Notes: a model not told the origin generated them from the letters alone. 64,000 nucleotides of DNA from an uncultured Oscillospiraceae bacterium (GCA_902492455.1 CABULH010000010.1:62001-126000), one strand, 5' to 3'; positions 24,601-33,855 are shown, counted from the first letter of the stretch. Translations and numbers: made by a program.

Positions 24601-27600
24601 CAATAAACGGCGGAAACTGTTCCACATTGGTCTGGATCCCGACAGCGGTGTGTGCAGCCCTTCTTATTATGATCTGCTGATGAGCGAAAGCCGAATGACG
24701 GGTTATTTTGCCGTGGCCACCCGGGCGGTGCCTAAAAAGCATTGGGGAGCACTGGGGCGAACTCTGGCACGGGCAGGCGGATATGTGGGACCGGTATCCT
24801 GGACGGGCACCATGTTTGAATATTTTATGCCTCGGCTGCTGTTGCCTGTCTGGGAAGGCACCATGGGGTATGAGGCGCTGCGGTTCTGTCTGCACTGTCA
24901 GCGGGCGCGTTCCCCAAGAGGCATTCCCTGGGGTATCAGCGAAAGCGGGTTTTACGCTTTTGATGCCAATCTGAATTATCAGTACAAGGCCCATGGCGTG
25001 CCCAAGCTGGGCCTTAAGCGCGGCTTGGCGGCGGATATGGTGATTTCGCCTTATTCCACCTTTCTGACTCTCACCACCGACCCGGACGCCGCATTGCGGA
25101 ACCTGGCACGGCTGGAGAAACTGGGGATGACCGGGCGCTGCGGTTTCTATGAAGCGGCGGATTTCACCCGAGGCCGGGCAGCCAGAGGCGGCTATTCCGT
25201 TGTACGCAGCTATATGGCCCATCATGTGGGTATGAGTATGGTGGCCTGCGCCAACGCTGCCTTTGAGGATGTGTTCGTGCGCCGGTTCCTCCGGGATCCG
25301 GATATGGCCCGGGCGGTGGAGCTTCTGAATGAAAAGGCGCCTGTGGGCGGCGCGGTCTATGACGCGGTGCCGGATAAGGTGGTACCGGAGCTGCCGGGGC
25401 GTTCCCGGCCGGAAACCGAAGAATTTCAAACCATCAATCCCCGCACTCCCCGGCTGCAGCTGCTTTCCGGCGGAGAATGGATGCTGGCGATAACCGACAC
25501 AGGCGCGGGTATCTCCTGCTGCCGGGGACTGGATGTGCATATGCACAGCAGAGATCTGCTCCGCCGTCCTCAGGGTATCTTTACCCTGGTGGATGCGGGA
25601 GAGGGGACCTTCTCCGTTACCCGGGCGCCGGATTACCGTGAGGACGGCTGTCTGAGGCGGGTGGAATTCGGCAACGGCTTCGCCTCCTTTTTTGCGGAAA
25701 AGGGCAGCGTGGAGGCCGGTCTGCGGATGCTGGTGCATCCCCGGCTTCCCTGCGAGGAACGGCAGCTGGTGCTGAAAAACAAATCCGCTCATAAACTCTC
25801 GGCGGAAGTTCTTTTTTATTTTGAGCCGTGTTTGGCCCGGCGGGAAGATGCGGAAGCGCATCCGGCTTTTTCCCGTCTGTTTCTTTCCGTTCGCCGCGAC
25901 CCGGCCACCAAGCTGCTGTTTATCACCCGGCGTCAGAGAGAGGGAGAGGCGCCCATGTGTCTGGCCGTCGGCTTCCTGGAAGGGGAGGACTTTGTTTACG
26001 AGGCGAGCCGGGAGGCGCTGCTCACCCGGCCGCTGGGACTGGAATCCCTGGCGGAGGGGTTGAATACCTCTTTTTCCGATAAAGGAGACGGCACACCCGA
26101 TGCCGCGGCGGCTATCCGGCTGACGCTGGAACTGCCGGGACGGTCACAGCGGGCGCTTACCTTTGCCCTGGCCGCCGCCCCTACCGAAACGGAGGCGGCT
26201 TCCCGACTCATTGAAGCCCGGCGGGAAGGGCCGCTGACTCCCGGCAAAGCGTCTCCCTCCCCCTTCGGCGGGGTGGAGGCTCAATTGGCGGCACAGGTGC
26301 TGCCCGATTTGTTCTATCCGCCCCGGATGTCCCGGGAGTGGGCTGCTGCTGCCCGGGAGAACGGCCGGGGAAAGGAAGCGCTATGGGCATTGGGGATCTC
26401 GGGAGATTATCCCATCCTCCTCATCGAAGTCCACAACGCTGCGGACGCCTCCAGGGCGGAACCGTATATGCGGCTCCATCGTTCACTGCGGATGGGAGGC
26501 GTGACCACGGAACTGGCGGTGGTCTACCGGGAGGATGGTTCCTACGATGCGCCGGTTCTGGCTGCGCTGCGGTCGGTGGCCCGGGATGCCCGCAGCGACA
26601 GCATGCTGGGCAAACGGGGCGGGATTCATGCCGTGAATCTGACGATCCATGGAGAGGAGGCTCTGCGGCTGCTGACCGCCGTCTGCGCCCATAACGGGGC
26701 GCGGGACCTGAAACGAGCGGGGATACCGGTAACCGATTATCAGCCTGTATCCATCTGCCCGGTCGCTCCGCCTGAGGCCGCGCCGGAGGCGGAGGGCGGG
26801 CGGCTGGCTGTCCGGGGCGGTCTCTTTGACCGGGAAGGATTCACCCTGACTGAACGGCCGCGGCTGCCCTGGTGCCATGTTCTGGCCAATCCCACCTTCG
26901 GCACAATGGTGTCGGATCAGGCGCTGGGCTTCACCTGGGCGATCAATGCCCGGGAGAACAAGCTGACTCCTTGGCTCAACGATGTCACCACCGATAACCG
27001 CGGAGAGATGCTGCTGCTGCGGTCGGAGGGCCGAATATCCGATCTGGTCTGGGGAAGCCGCGCGGAATATGGGGAAGGCTTTGCCCGTTACGAGGGCGCG
27101 GCCGGGTTGGTTTTGACCGCCATAACCGTCCGGGTGCCGGAAAAAGGCATGTGGAAGACGGTAGAGGCGGAGTTGGAAAATACTGCGGAGGAGGCGATGG
27201 AGGTGCAGCTGGCTTATTATACCGAGCCGGTGCTGGGGGTGAACCGGAATACCGCCCGGTTCACCGGCGCCCGGTGGCAGGAGGGCGCTTTGCTGCTGCA
27301 CAATCCCTTTGCCGCTGTCTCCGGCAGCATGATTCTCACCGCCCTGGGCGGTGCAGACGGCTGCGACTGCGACCGGGGCGGCTTTCTCTGCGGTTCCTGG
27401 GGGGGCGGGACCCTGGCGCCCGTTCCCGACCCCTGTGCTGCGGTAATCGTGAGACGAAAGCTGCCGCCTCGGAGAAAGGAAAAGGTTACCTTTGTGCTGG
27501 GCTTCGCCGCCTGTGAAGCGGCGGCGGTTCGGCTGCCGGCGCTGGCGGAACGGCATACGGCAGGGCAGAATGGCCGTCCCCGGCTGCATACGCCGGATAA

Positions 27601-29053
27601 ACCGCTGAACGCCCTGTGCAACGGCTGGCTGCCTCATCAGATTCTTCGCTGCCGCATCTTCGCCAGGACCGGCTTTTACCAGTGCGGCGGCGCTTGGGGA
27701 TTCCGGGATCAGCTGCAGGACAGCCTGGCAGCGCTGTGGCTGGATTCCGCCGTCACTCGGCGGCAGATTCAGCGATGCGCGGCGGTCCAGTTTGAGGCGG
27801 GGGACGTGCTGCATTGGTGGCACCGGCTGCCGAAAAGTCTGCGGGGCGTGCGCACCCGCTGTTCCGACGATTTGGCATGGTTGCCTTATGTCACGGCACA
27901 GTATGTGCGCTTTACCGGGGACCAGCAAATTCTGGATATCCCGATTGCCTGGCTGACCGGGGATCCGCTGACCGGAGAGGAGCAGGAGCGCTACTTCGAA
28001 CCCGGGAGGACGCTGGAAAAAGCACCGATTTATGAGCATTGCCTCCGGGCGCTGGAAAGGGCCTGCACCAAAGGCGAACACGGCCTGCCGCTGATGGGTT
28101 CCGGAGACTGGAATGACGGCATGAACAAGGTGGGGGCCAGAGGCCGGGGAGAGAGCGTCTGGCTGGCGATGTTTCTGATCCTGGCGCTGGAAGCCTTCGC
28201 TCCCCTTTGTGAGGAGCGGGGAGAGCGGGCGCGGGCGGATCGGCTGCGGGCCATGGCGGAGGAATACCGCCGAGCGGCAGACGACTGCTTTGATGAAGAT
28301 CGATATTTGCGGGCATTCCTGGATGACGGTACTCCCATGGGGAAAAAAGGAGACCAGGCCTGCGCGCTGGACGGCATCGCCCAAAGCTTCGCGGTGTTCT
28401 GCGGGCTGCCCCGGGAGCATACGGAAATCGCGCTTAATACCGCGGCGGATGTTCTGGTGGACCGGGAAAACGGGGTGGTAAAGCTGTTCGATCCCCCCTT
28501 CTCCCGCACCGATCCCCGGGTGGGCTATATTACCGCTTATCCCGGCGGCGTACGGGAAAACGGCGGCCAGTATACCCACGGCGCGGTATGGCTGGCTATG
28601 GCCTTGCTGGAATCCGGCCGGATAGAGGAAGGAGCGCAGGTGCTGGATATTCTTAATCCGGCGGCCAAGTACACCGGACGTCTGGGCAATCTCTACGGTG
28701 GGGAGCCTTACGCGCTGGCGGGCGATGTCTATGCCCATCCCGCATGTCCCGGCCGGGTAGGCTGGAGCCAGTACACCGGCTCTGCAGGATGGTTCTATAC
28801 GGCGGTAATGGGGTGTCTGCTGGGGCTGCGGCCCCAGGGAGACCGATTGCTGCTGCAGCCCCGCCTGCCGGACGGCTGGCCGGGCTGGGAACTGGAAATC
28901 CGTCTGCAGGATACCCTTATGACCATTGCTGTTTCCCGAGGAGAACGGGGGATGCTGGTGGATGGAGAACCGGCTGCATTTGTGCCGCTGGACGGCCGTC
29001 CTCACCGGGTGGAACTGACGGTGAAGGCGGCGGTGGAAAATCCGCATCAATAA
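21626..29053 (+). CDS. ndvB: cyclic beta-1,2-glucan synthase-like membrane protein (GT84 + GH189-like + GH94)
   Basis: A 2475-residue protein, the largest in the window. After an N-terminal helical region, a membrane pair (about 270-310) precedes a glycosyltransferase domain (about 330-620) with LALDSDTGM and SHDILEGCLLG, then RLHRWIRGDWQ. Further membrane segments lie at about 655-830. The central glycoamylase-like domain (about 850-1250) contains RSYMAHHVGMSMVA, typical of the cyclising domain of cyclic beta-1,2-glucan synthases. The C-terminal half is a GH94-type phosphorylase module with GSGDWNDGMNKVGA (catalytic Asp, about 2161). NdvB/ChvB of proteobacteria, about 2800 residues, make and cyclise beta-1,2-glucan for the periplasm; similar enzymes exist in some Clostridia. 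No exporter (NdvA-like) is adjacent. ATG 21626 lies nine bases after GAGG. Product linkage and ring formation are inferred from domain order. Confidence 0.88.
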   Translation: MEKEADLKQETAAPLYRNLARTYVGESFTADSLRPLRGEILRSLRLIRRVYGQAVRRGKGAFDEWLGDNYHLLNQEGETLLRDLRFAARQPSIDRRPAMFRLFLDLVEQQGAPGEEEVDQMVSAAENVRPLTVFELSQLSLCLKAALIATAARACRMAEADPETAERYISAAVEGLRRTAEMDFDDLTERYSIVERILCEDPEGSYPRMDEASRGEYRRRVALAALREEKSEAAVAADLIEKAKAGEIPRERHVGAYLPGDGRRRRNRGRLELLFQALLPLILSIALAAWAGLPWLALLFYLPAWELLRPFIERLFLRGLTPRQLPRLELEGIVPEEGRTVITVSTLLPAADKAAATALKLARLYNTNGRGAVQICLLADLKQAMYPEMPQDRSDIAAMSREIDRLNKATGNAFVLAVRPREYSPTMKNYTGRERKRGALEQLALFIRDGDNRFLSLEGDLEALRRARYILALDSDTGMLMDTAAQLVGTALHPCNQPEVAEVTESAGRKGKKRVVRGHGVLTPRIGLERESAARTPFSHTMAGLGGITPYDAAAGDLYMDCFSAAVYSGKGLLDVRALLEVTEGVFPAEQVLSHDILEGCLLGAGYVSDVEMTDGFPPSMGAWLDRLHRWIRGDWQNMPFIFSHRLPLNRLDRWKLLDNLRRSLTPTAALVCLLSALFVPAGAQMLTLLGIFSTLSGPLLSALLSLLHGGWQTLTARYYSRVMPRALEALSQAFYTFVMLPAAALTGLSAAGRALWRLRSRRNLLEWVTAAEAERKKNGWFAVIRRFWPSLLLAAVLIIWGGGLSRLCGLFFAALIPLAVYSAKDYDRKRRVLTPAGRERIGGYAAAAFRYYEEVCTAEDHYIPPDNLQESPVWRVAHRTSPTNIGLYLLCVLAARDFGLIDHEGMLLRIDRTLSTVEQLEKWRGNLLNWYDTRSLRPLSPRYVSTVDSGNLACCLVALRQGLLEKDDIRAATLAERARRLYAEMDLTPLYNKRRKLFHIGLDPDSGVCSPSYYDLLMSESRMTGYFAVATRAVPKKHWGALGRTLARAGGYVGPVSWTGTMFEYFMPRLLLPVWEGTMGYEALRFCLHCQRARSPRGIPWGISESGFYAFDANLNYQYKAHGVPKLGLKRGLAADMVISPYSTFLTLTTDPDAALRNLARLEKLGMTGRCGFYEAADFTRGRAARGGYSVVRSYMAHHVGMSMVACANAAFEDVFVRRFLRDPDMARAVELLNEKAPVGGAVYDAVPDKVVPELPGRSRPETEEFQTINPRTPRLQLLSGGEWMLAITDTGAGISCCRGLDVHMHSRDLLRRPQGIFTLVDAGEGTFSVTRAPDYREDGCLRRVEFGNGFASFFAEKGSVEAGLRMLVHPRLPCEERQLVLKNKSAHKLSAEVLFYFEPCLARREDAEAHPAFSRLFLSVRRDPATKLLFITRRQREGEAPMCLAVGFLEGEDFVYEASREALLTRPLGLESLAEGLNTSFSDKGDGTPDAAAAIRLTLELPGRSQRALTFALAAAPTETEAASRLIEARREGPLTPGKASPSPFGGVEAQLAAQVLPDLFYPPRMSREWAAAARENGRGKEALWALGISGDYPILLIEVHNAADASRAEPYMRLHRSLRMGGVTTELAVVYREDGSYDAPVLAALRSVARDARSDSMLGKRGGIHAVNLTIHGEEALRLLTAVCAHNGARDLKRAGIPVTDYQPVSICPVAPPEAAPEAEGGRLAVRGGLFDREGFTLTERPRLPWCHVLANPTFGTMVSDQALGFTWAINARENKLTPWLNDVTTDNRGEMLLLRSEGRISDLVWGSRAEYGEGFARYEGAAGLVLTAITVRVPEKGMWKTVEAELENTAEEAMEVQLAYYTEPVLGVNRNTARFTGARWQEGALLLHNPFAAVSGSMILTALGGADGCDCDRGGFLCGSWGGGTLAPVPDPCAAVIVRRKLPPRRKEKVTFVLGFAACEAAAVRLPALAERHTAGQNGRPRLHTPDKPLNALCNGWLPHQILRCRIFARTGFYQCGGAWGFRDQLQDSLAALWLDSAVTRRQIQRCAAVQFEAGDVLHWWHRLPKSLRGVRTRCSDDLAWLPYVTAQYVRFTGDQQILDIPIAWLTGDPLTGEEQERYFEPGRTLEKAPIYEHCLRALERACTKGEHGLPLMGSGDWNDGMNKVGARGRGESVWLAMFLILALEAFAPLCEERGERARADRLRAMAEEYRRAADDCFDEDRYLRAFLDDGTPMGKKGDQACALDGIAQSFAVFCGLPREHTEIALNTAADVLVDRENGVVKLFDPPFSRTDPRVGYITAYPGGVRENGGQYTHGAVWLAMALLESGRIEEGAQVLDILNPAAKYTGRLGNLYGGEPYALAGDVYAHPACPGRVGWSQYTGSAGWFYTAVMGCLLGLRPQGDRLLLQPRLPDGWPGWELEIRLQDTLMTIAVSRGERGMLVDGEPAAFVPLDGRPHRVELTVKAAVENPHQ

Positions 29054-29157
29054 CTTTTCTCTTCCCAATAATAGGAAATTCTGATATACTATCGAAAAAG
29101 ACTAGGGCAGTTTTCCGGCTTGCCGGAACCGCCTATTAAACAAAGGAGGATTTGGCT

Positions 29158-30453
29158 TTGCAACCTGTTAGCTTTTCGCCTGCTGAGGGGATCCGCTGTC
29201 TCTGCCTACAGGACAGCCGGTTCAAGACGGCGCGGATTACCACGGCGCTGCTGCTGCCTCTGCGGGAGGAAACCGCGGCGGGCTATGCCATCCTGCCCTT
29301 TCTGCTGCGCCGCAGCTGTGCGGCTTATCCGGATTTCACCGCCCTGAATCGCCGTCTCAATGAACTGTACGGTGCTCGGGTGACGACGGATGTCAGCCGG
29401 GTGGGAGAAGCGCAGGCGCTGCTCCTCACCGTGTCCTGCATCGATAACAGATTCGCGTTGGCGCAGGAGGATGTGGCGGGAGAATGCGCCGCGCTTTTGG
29501 GGTCCATGCTGTTTGAGCCGGCGCTGGAAAATGGCTGTTTCCGAGAGACGGATGTGGAGCAGGAGAAGCGTTGCCTGAAAGAACGCATTGAAGCGGAAAT
29601 CGATGAAAAACGCTGGTATGCCCGGCATCGGGCGGAGCAGGTGATGTGTGCCGGCGAGCCATACGCCGTGAATCGTTACGGCAGGGCGGAGGATGTGGAG
29701 AAGCTGACTCCTGACGTTGTCACCGCCCTTTGGCGGCAGGCGTTGGCCGAGGCCTGCGTGCAGGTGGTGATTCAGGGCGGCGAAGACGGCCGTGCCGTGG
29801 CGGAAGCCATTGGCAGCCGTTTTGGGAGCGTACCCGGCCGTCATCCCGCGCGTGTGAAAATCCAGCGGGCTGACGCGCGGCAGGAGCCGGAAAACCTGAC
29901 GGAATCCATGCCGGTGAACCAGTCCAAGCTGGTGCTGGGATTTCGGGCAGAGTCCGCGGAGCCGGATGGGGACGTGGCGGCTATGCGTCTGCTGAACAGT
30001 CTTTGGGGCGGTACGCCCCATTCCCTGCTTTTCCGCAACGTCCGGGAAAAGCTAAGCCTGTGTTATTACTGCGCTTCCTCCTATGATCGGCTCAAGGGCG
30101 TGATGCTGGTGGACAGCGGCGTCCAACTGGATAAGGCCGATCAGGCCCGGGAGGAGATTCTGCGGCAGCTGGCGGCGGTTCAGCAGGGCGATTTCACCGA
30201 TGAGGATCTGGAGGCGGCCCGGCGCAGCCTGATAAACCAGCTGGAAAGCGTGGGGGATCTGCAATCCACTTTGAGCAATTGGTATCTGGGGCAGGCGGGG
30301 CTGGAAAAGATTATCACGCCTCAGGCGGCGGCAGAGGCGGCTGCGCAAGTGACACGGGAAAGAGTGCAGAAGGCGGCGGCAGGCATTCGGCTGGATGCCA
30401 TCTATATGTTGGCGGCCCAAGAAGCGCAGAAAAAGGAGGGAGAGGATGAATAA
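29158..30453 (+). CDS. M16-like protein YmfF (inactive subunit; EF-P modification-associated)
   Basis: About 431 residues with the M16 peptidase fold but no HxxEH zinc motif; the matching region reads YAILPFLLRRSCAAYPD. The second-half motif RNVREKLSLCYYCASSYDR is the M16 R/Y substrate region. The next gene encodes the HxxEH-bearing partner. This inactive/active pairing matches YmfF/YmfH (also written YfmF/YfmH), which are linked in B. subtilis to 5-aminopentanol modification of elongation factor P. The TTG at 29158, eight bases after AAAGGAGG, is a better start than the TTG at 29152. Confidence 0.9.
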   Translation: MQPVSFSPAEGIRCLCLQDSRFKTARITTALLLPLREETAAGYAILPFLLRRSCAAYPDFTALNRRLNELYGARVTTDVSRVGEAQALLLTVSCIDNRFALAQEDVAGECAALLGSMLFEPALENGCFRETDVEQEKRCLKERIEAEIDEKRWYARHRAEQVMCAGEPYAVNRYGRAEDVEKLTPDVVTALWRQALAEACVQVVIQGGEDGRAVAEAIGSRFGSVPGRHPARVKIQRADARQEPENLTESMPVNQSKLVLGFRAESAEPDGDVAAMRLLNSLWGGTPHSLLFRNVREKLSLCYYCASSYDRLKGVMLVDSGVQLDKADQAREEILRQLAAVQQGDFTDEDLEAARRSLINQLESVGDLQSTLSNWYLGQAGLEKIITPQAAAEAAAQVTRERVQKAAAGIRLDAIYMLAAQEAQKKEGEDE

Positions 30454-31729
30454 GACGGTGATCAGGGAATTCCGGGATCCCAAAAGCGGAGAGCGCTGCG
30501 TGCGCATCGATCATCCCTCCGGACTGCCGATCTTCGTATGTCCTAAGCCTGGTTATCAGTCCGCATATGCGGTGTTTGCGGTAAAATACGGTTCAGTGGA
30601 TACCACATTTGTGGAGGACGGACGGGAGGTGGAGGTGCCAGAGGGCATCGCCCATTATCTGGAGCATAAGCTGTTTGAAAACGAGGACTGCGACGCCTTT
30701 GAACGGTATGCCCGCACCGGCGCTTCAGCCAATGCTTATACCAGTTTTGAGCGCACCGCTTATCTTTTCAACTGCACCGGGCGGCTGGAGGAATCCCTGG
30801 AGATTCTGCTGGATTTTGTGCAGAGGCCGTATTTCACCGAAGAAACCGTGCGGAAGGAGCAGGGGATCATCGGACAGGAGATCCGGATGTGCGAGGATTC
30901 CCCCAATAGGAGGGTGCTGTTTAACCTGCTGAAAGCCTTGTATCAGAATTGTCCGGTCCGAGTGGATATCGCGGGTACGGTGGAATCCATTGCCGAGATT
31001 ACTCCGGAGCTGCTGTACAGCTGTTACCGTTCCTTCTACAACCTGCGCAATATGGTGCTGGTGGTGGCGGGCAACGTCGATACGGATACCGTGCTCCGGG
31101 TGGCGGACCGGGTGCTGATTCCCGCCCCCGAATGGAATCTTGAGCGGGCGGCAACGGCAGAGCCGATTCAGGCGGCGACCTCCCGGGTGGAAGTTGATAT
31201 GCCGGTGGCGGCGCCCCTGTTCTATTATGGTTACAAATGCCCCGTGCAGGGCACGGCCTATCGTCCGGCAGCGGAATTGGCGGCGGCGGACGTGCTGCTG
31301 GAACTGCTGGCAGGCAAGTCCTCGCCGCTGTATGCCCGGCTGCTGAGGAAAGGGCTGATCAACACCTCTTTTGGATGCCAATATTTTGAGGGTCCTGGCT
31401 ATGCATCCTGGCTGTTCGGTGGCGAGTCCCGGGATCCGGACGCCGTGGCGGCAGCTATTCGGGAGGAGATCGGCCGTCTGCAGCGCACGGGAATTCCGGA
31501 AGAGGATTTCCGGATGGCTCGCAACATGGTATATGGACGGCTGATTTCGGCCTTGAATGATGTGGAGAACTGCGGCGATTTTCTTGTTTCCGACTATTTT
31601 TATGGCCGGGAGCCCTTTAATCTGATTGACACAGCGGCCACTCTGGATATACAATCGGTGTATGCGCTGCTGGACGGCGGCTTCCGTCCCGAAGCAGCAG
31701 CCTTGTCGGTGGTGCGGCCAGCCGACTGA
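30446..31729 (+). CDS. M16 metalloprotease YmfH (EF-P modification-associated)
   Basis: A 427-residue protein with the inverted zinc motif HYLEHKLFE (about residue 71), the downstream Glu in the segment EQGIIGQEIRMCEDSP (about 150) and typical M16 context NAYTSFERTAYLF. The start ATG overlaps the stop of the preceding gene by eight bases, so translation is probably coupled and the two proteins form a heterodimer. The target is not known from the sequence; the link to EF-P comes from B. subtilis. Confidence 0.93.
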   Translation: MNKTVIREFRDPKSGERCVRIDHPSGLPIFVCPKPGYQSAYAVFAVKYGSVDTTFVEDGREVEVPEGIAHYLEHKLFENEDCDAFERYARTGASANAYTSFERTAYLFNCTGRLEESLEILLDFVQRPYFTEETVRKEQGIIGQEIRMCEDSPNRRVLFNLLKALYQNCPVRVDIAGTVESIAEITPELLYSCYRSFYNLRNMVLVVAGNVDTDTVLRVADRVLIPAPEWNLERAATAEPIQAATSRVEVDMPVAAPLFYYGYKCPVQGTAYRPAAELAAADVLLELLAGKSSPLYARLLRKGLINTSFGCQYFEGPGYASWLFGGESRDPDAVAAAIREEIGRLQRTGIPEEDFRMARNMVYGRLISALNDVENCGDFLVSDYFYGREPFNLIDTAATLDIQSVYALLDGGFRPEAAALSVVRPAD

Positions 31730-31806
31730 TTCCTGCCCGCGGGGGCGGTACATAAAGAGGGAATTTTGCCTGAGAAGGCGGACAACAGAAAGGATGAGTC
31801 GCGTTC

Positions 31807-32901
31807 ATGGAATCGTTTGTGGAGTTTCCAAAGCTGGGGCTGAAATTCGGTATTTCCGATATTCTGGTCCAGTTCGACCTTTTCGGTCAGACCATCACCA
31901 TTAAATGGTATGGCTTGATCATCGCGGTTGGTTTCCTGCTGGCGATGATCTACGGCCTGAAACGGGCTAAGTATTTCGGGATTGATCCTGATCGGATGAT
32001 CGATGTGGTGTTGGTATCGGCACTGTTTGCTTTTGTTGGTGCCCGGCTGTATTTTGTGCTGTTTTCTGAGGACAGGGCAATGTATTTCGAAGATCCCATC
32101 AGCATTCTTCAGGTTTGGAAGGGCGGTTTGGGCATCTACGGCGGTATCATATTCGCCTTTGTCACGGCCTTGTGGATGTGCCGGGTGCGCAAGGTGAATA
32201 CGCTTGCCATGTTCGATCTGGCTTCCTTGGGATTTCTCATAGGCCAGGGCATCGGCCGGTGGGGGAATTTCTTCAACCAGGAAGCCTTCGGAGGCAATAC
32301 CGATCTGCCCTGGGGCATGACCGGTTCATCCATTATGATGGGCAACGGCGGCAGCGGCTTTGATCCCGATCTGCCGGTACATCCCACCTTCCTGTATGAA
32401 TCTCTGTGGTGCCTGCTGGGGTTGGTGGTGCTCCATATCATTTCTAAAAAGGCTTATAAGTTCAAAGGCGAAATCTTTGCCCTGTATATGATTTGGTACG
32501 GTGCCGGACGGTTTGCCATCGAGAGTCTGCGCACCGACAGCCTGATGCTGGGGACCATGAAAATATCCCAGCTGGTGGCGATTGTAGCTATCATCGGAGG
32601 TATCGTTCTGCTGTTTGTCTTCAAAAGCTGGGCAACCAGGCTGCCCAAGGAACTGGTGCCGGAGGATGGCACCATTCCTTTAAATGAGGAGGACGGGGAG
32701 AATCCGGCGGACAGCGGCGAAGAAAATCAGGAAGCCGCTGAAACTGCTGCCGAGGAAGCGCCGAAAGATACAGCGGATCAAGAGACGGAAAAACAGGAAG
32801 ACGGCGATTCTGAAACACCCGAAGCAGAAAATGAAGGCGGGACGCCGGATGCTGCTGATGATATCATGGATGAAAAAAAGGAAGATCAACCCACCGAGTA
32901 G
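31807..32901 (+). CDS. lgt: prolipoprotein diacylglyceryl transferase with acidic C-terminal tail
   Basis: A 364-residue protein with seven membrane helices and the Lgt signatures IKWYGLIIAVGF, FVGARLYFVLF, GGLGIYGGII and GQGIGRWGNFFNQEAFG (about 155, with the conserved Arg and Asn-Glu). It transfers diacylglycerol to the lipobox cysteine of prelipoproteins; several lipoproteins are encoded here. Residues about 285-364 are an extra, strongly acidic Glu/Asp/Ala-rich tail of low complexity, absent from the roughly 280-residue classical enzymes and predicted cytoplasmic or surface-exposed depending on topology. It lies after ymfH in an apparent operon ending with folD. Confidence 0.96.
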   Translation: MESFVEFPKLGLKFGISDILVQFDLFGQTITIKWYGLIIAVGFLLAMIYGLKRAKYFGIDPDRMIDVVLVSALFAFVGARLYFVLFSEDRAMYFEDPISILQVWKGGLGIYGGIIFAFVTALWMCRVRKVNTLAMFDLASLGFLIGQGIGRWGNFFNQEAFGGNTDLPWGMTGSSIMMGNGGSGFDPDLPVHPTFLYESLWCLLGLVVLHIISKKAYKFKGEIFALYMIWYGAGRFAIESLRTDSLMLGTMKISQLVAIVAIIGGIVLLFVFKSWATRLPKELVPEDGTIPLNEEDGENPADSGEENQEAAETAAEEAPKDTADQETEKQEDGDSETPEAENEGGTPDAADDIMDEKKEDQPTE

Positions 32902-32954
32902 CATGATCGGCAAGCCGTTGATCCATGGATTTGTGGAAAGGAATGGACAGCTAT

Positions 32955-33824
32955 ATGGCAAAAATTATCGATGGCAAAGCGATATCCGCCGCGGTGTTGG
33001 CGGATGTGGCCGCAGAAGTGAAGGAATTAAAGGAAAAAAGCATTGTCCCCGGCCTGGCGGTTATCATTGTGGGGGATGATCCGGCTTCCCGTGTATATGT
33101 CAATAATAAGAAAAGGGCCTGTGCCAATGCGGGAATCTATTCGGAGGAATTCGCCCTTCCGGCGGACACCACGCAGGACGAACTTCTGGCGCTGGTGGCT
33201 TCGCTCAACGGCCGCAGCGATATTAACGGTATCCTCTGCCAGCTGCCGCTGCCTGCGCATATTGATGACAAAGCGGTGATTGCCGCTATTTCTCCTATGA
33301 AGGACGTGGACGCGTTCCATGCCGCGAATGTGGGGCACATAATGATCGGCGATTACAATTTTCTTCCCTGCACGCCGGCAGGGGTCATGGAGCTGCTGCG
33401 CCGTTCCGGCGTGGAGGCGGCTGGAAAAAACTGCGTGGTGATCGGCCGGAGCAACATCGTGGGTAAACCCATGGCTATGCTGCTGTTGCATGCCAATGGT
33501 ACGGTTACCATCTGCCATTCCCGCACCCGGAACCTGAAGGAAGTCTGCGCCGGTGCGGATATTCTGGTGGCTGCTGTGGGCAAAGCCAAATTTGTGACTG
33601 CGGATATGGTGAAGCCCGGCGCGGCGGTTATCGATGTGGGAATGAACCGGGACGAAAACGGCAAGCTGTGCGGAGATGTGGACTATGAGGCGGTGGAACC
33701 GGTGGCGGGATGGATCACGCCTGTGCCCGGCGGCGTGGGCCCCATGACCATCGCCATGCTGATGAAAAACACGCTGATGGCGGCAAAACTGCAGAATGCG
33801 CTGCTGATAAATGAACATAAGTGA
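32955..33824 (+). CDS. folD: bifunctional methylene-THF dehydrogenase / methenyl-THF cyclohydrolase
   Basis: A 289-residue protein with the FolD motifs VGDDPASRVYVNNKKRAC (catalytic Tyr and Lys, about residue 50), GILCQLPLPAH (about 95), GRSNIVGKPMAMLLL (about 165) and TPVPGGVGPMT (about 260). It interconverts 5,10-methylene- and 10-formyl-tetrahydrofolate using NADP. ATG 32955 is chosen because the ATG at 32943 directly abuts GGAAAGGA. It is the last gene of the ymfF-ymfH-lgt-folD run, followed by a terminator. Confidence 0.97.
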   Translation: MAKIIDGKAISAAVLADVAAEVKELKEKSIVPGLAVIIVGDDPASRVYVNNKKRACANAGIYSEEFALPADTTQDELLALVASLNGRSDINGILCQLPLPAHIDDKAVIAAISPMKDVDAFHAANVGHIMIGDYNFLPCTPAGVMELLRRSGVEAAGKNCVVIGRSNIVGKPMAMLLLHANGTVTICHSRTRNLKEVCAGADILVAAVGKAKFVTADMVKPGAAVIDVGMNRDENGKLCGDVDYEAVEPVAGWITPVPGGVGPMTIAMLMKNTLMAAKLQNALLINEHK

Positions 33825-33855
33825 TTTTCTGGTTGCTTCACTATGTTTTCTTAAA

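Noticed and set aside
24071..25861. 596-codon minus-strand frame opposite the glucan synthase
   Set aside because: The same shadow effect; the plus strand carries clear enzyme motifs here.
26483..29068. 861-codon minus-strand frame opposite the glucan synthase
   Set aside because: It is a shadow frame caused by high GC at third positions of the plus-strand gene; it has no family motifs and is rich in Pro, Arg, Gln and His.
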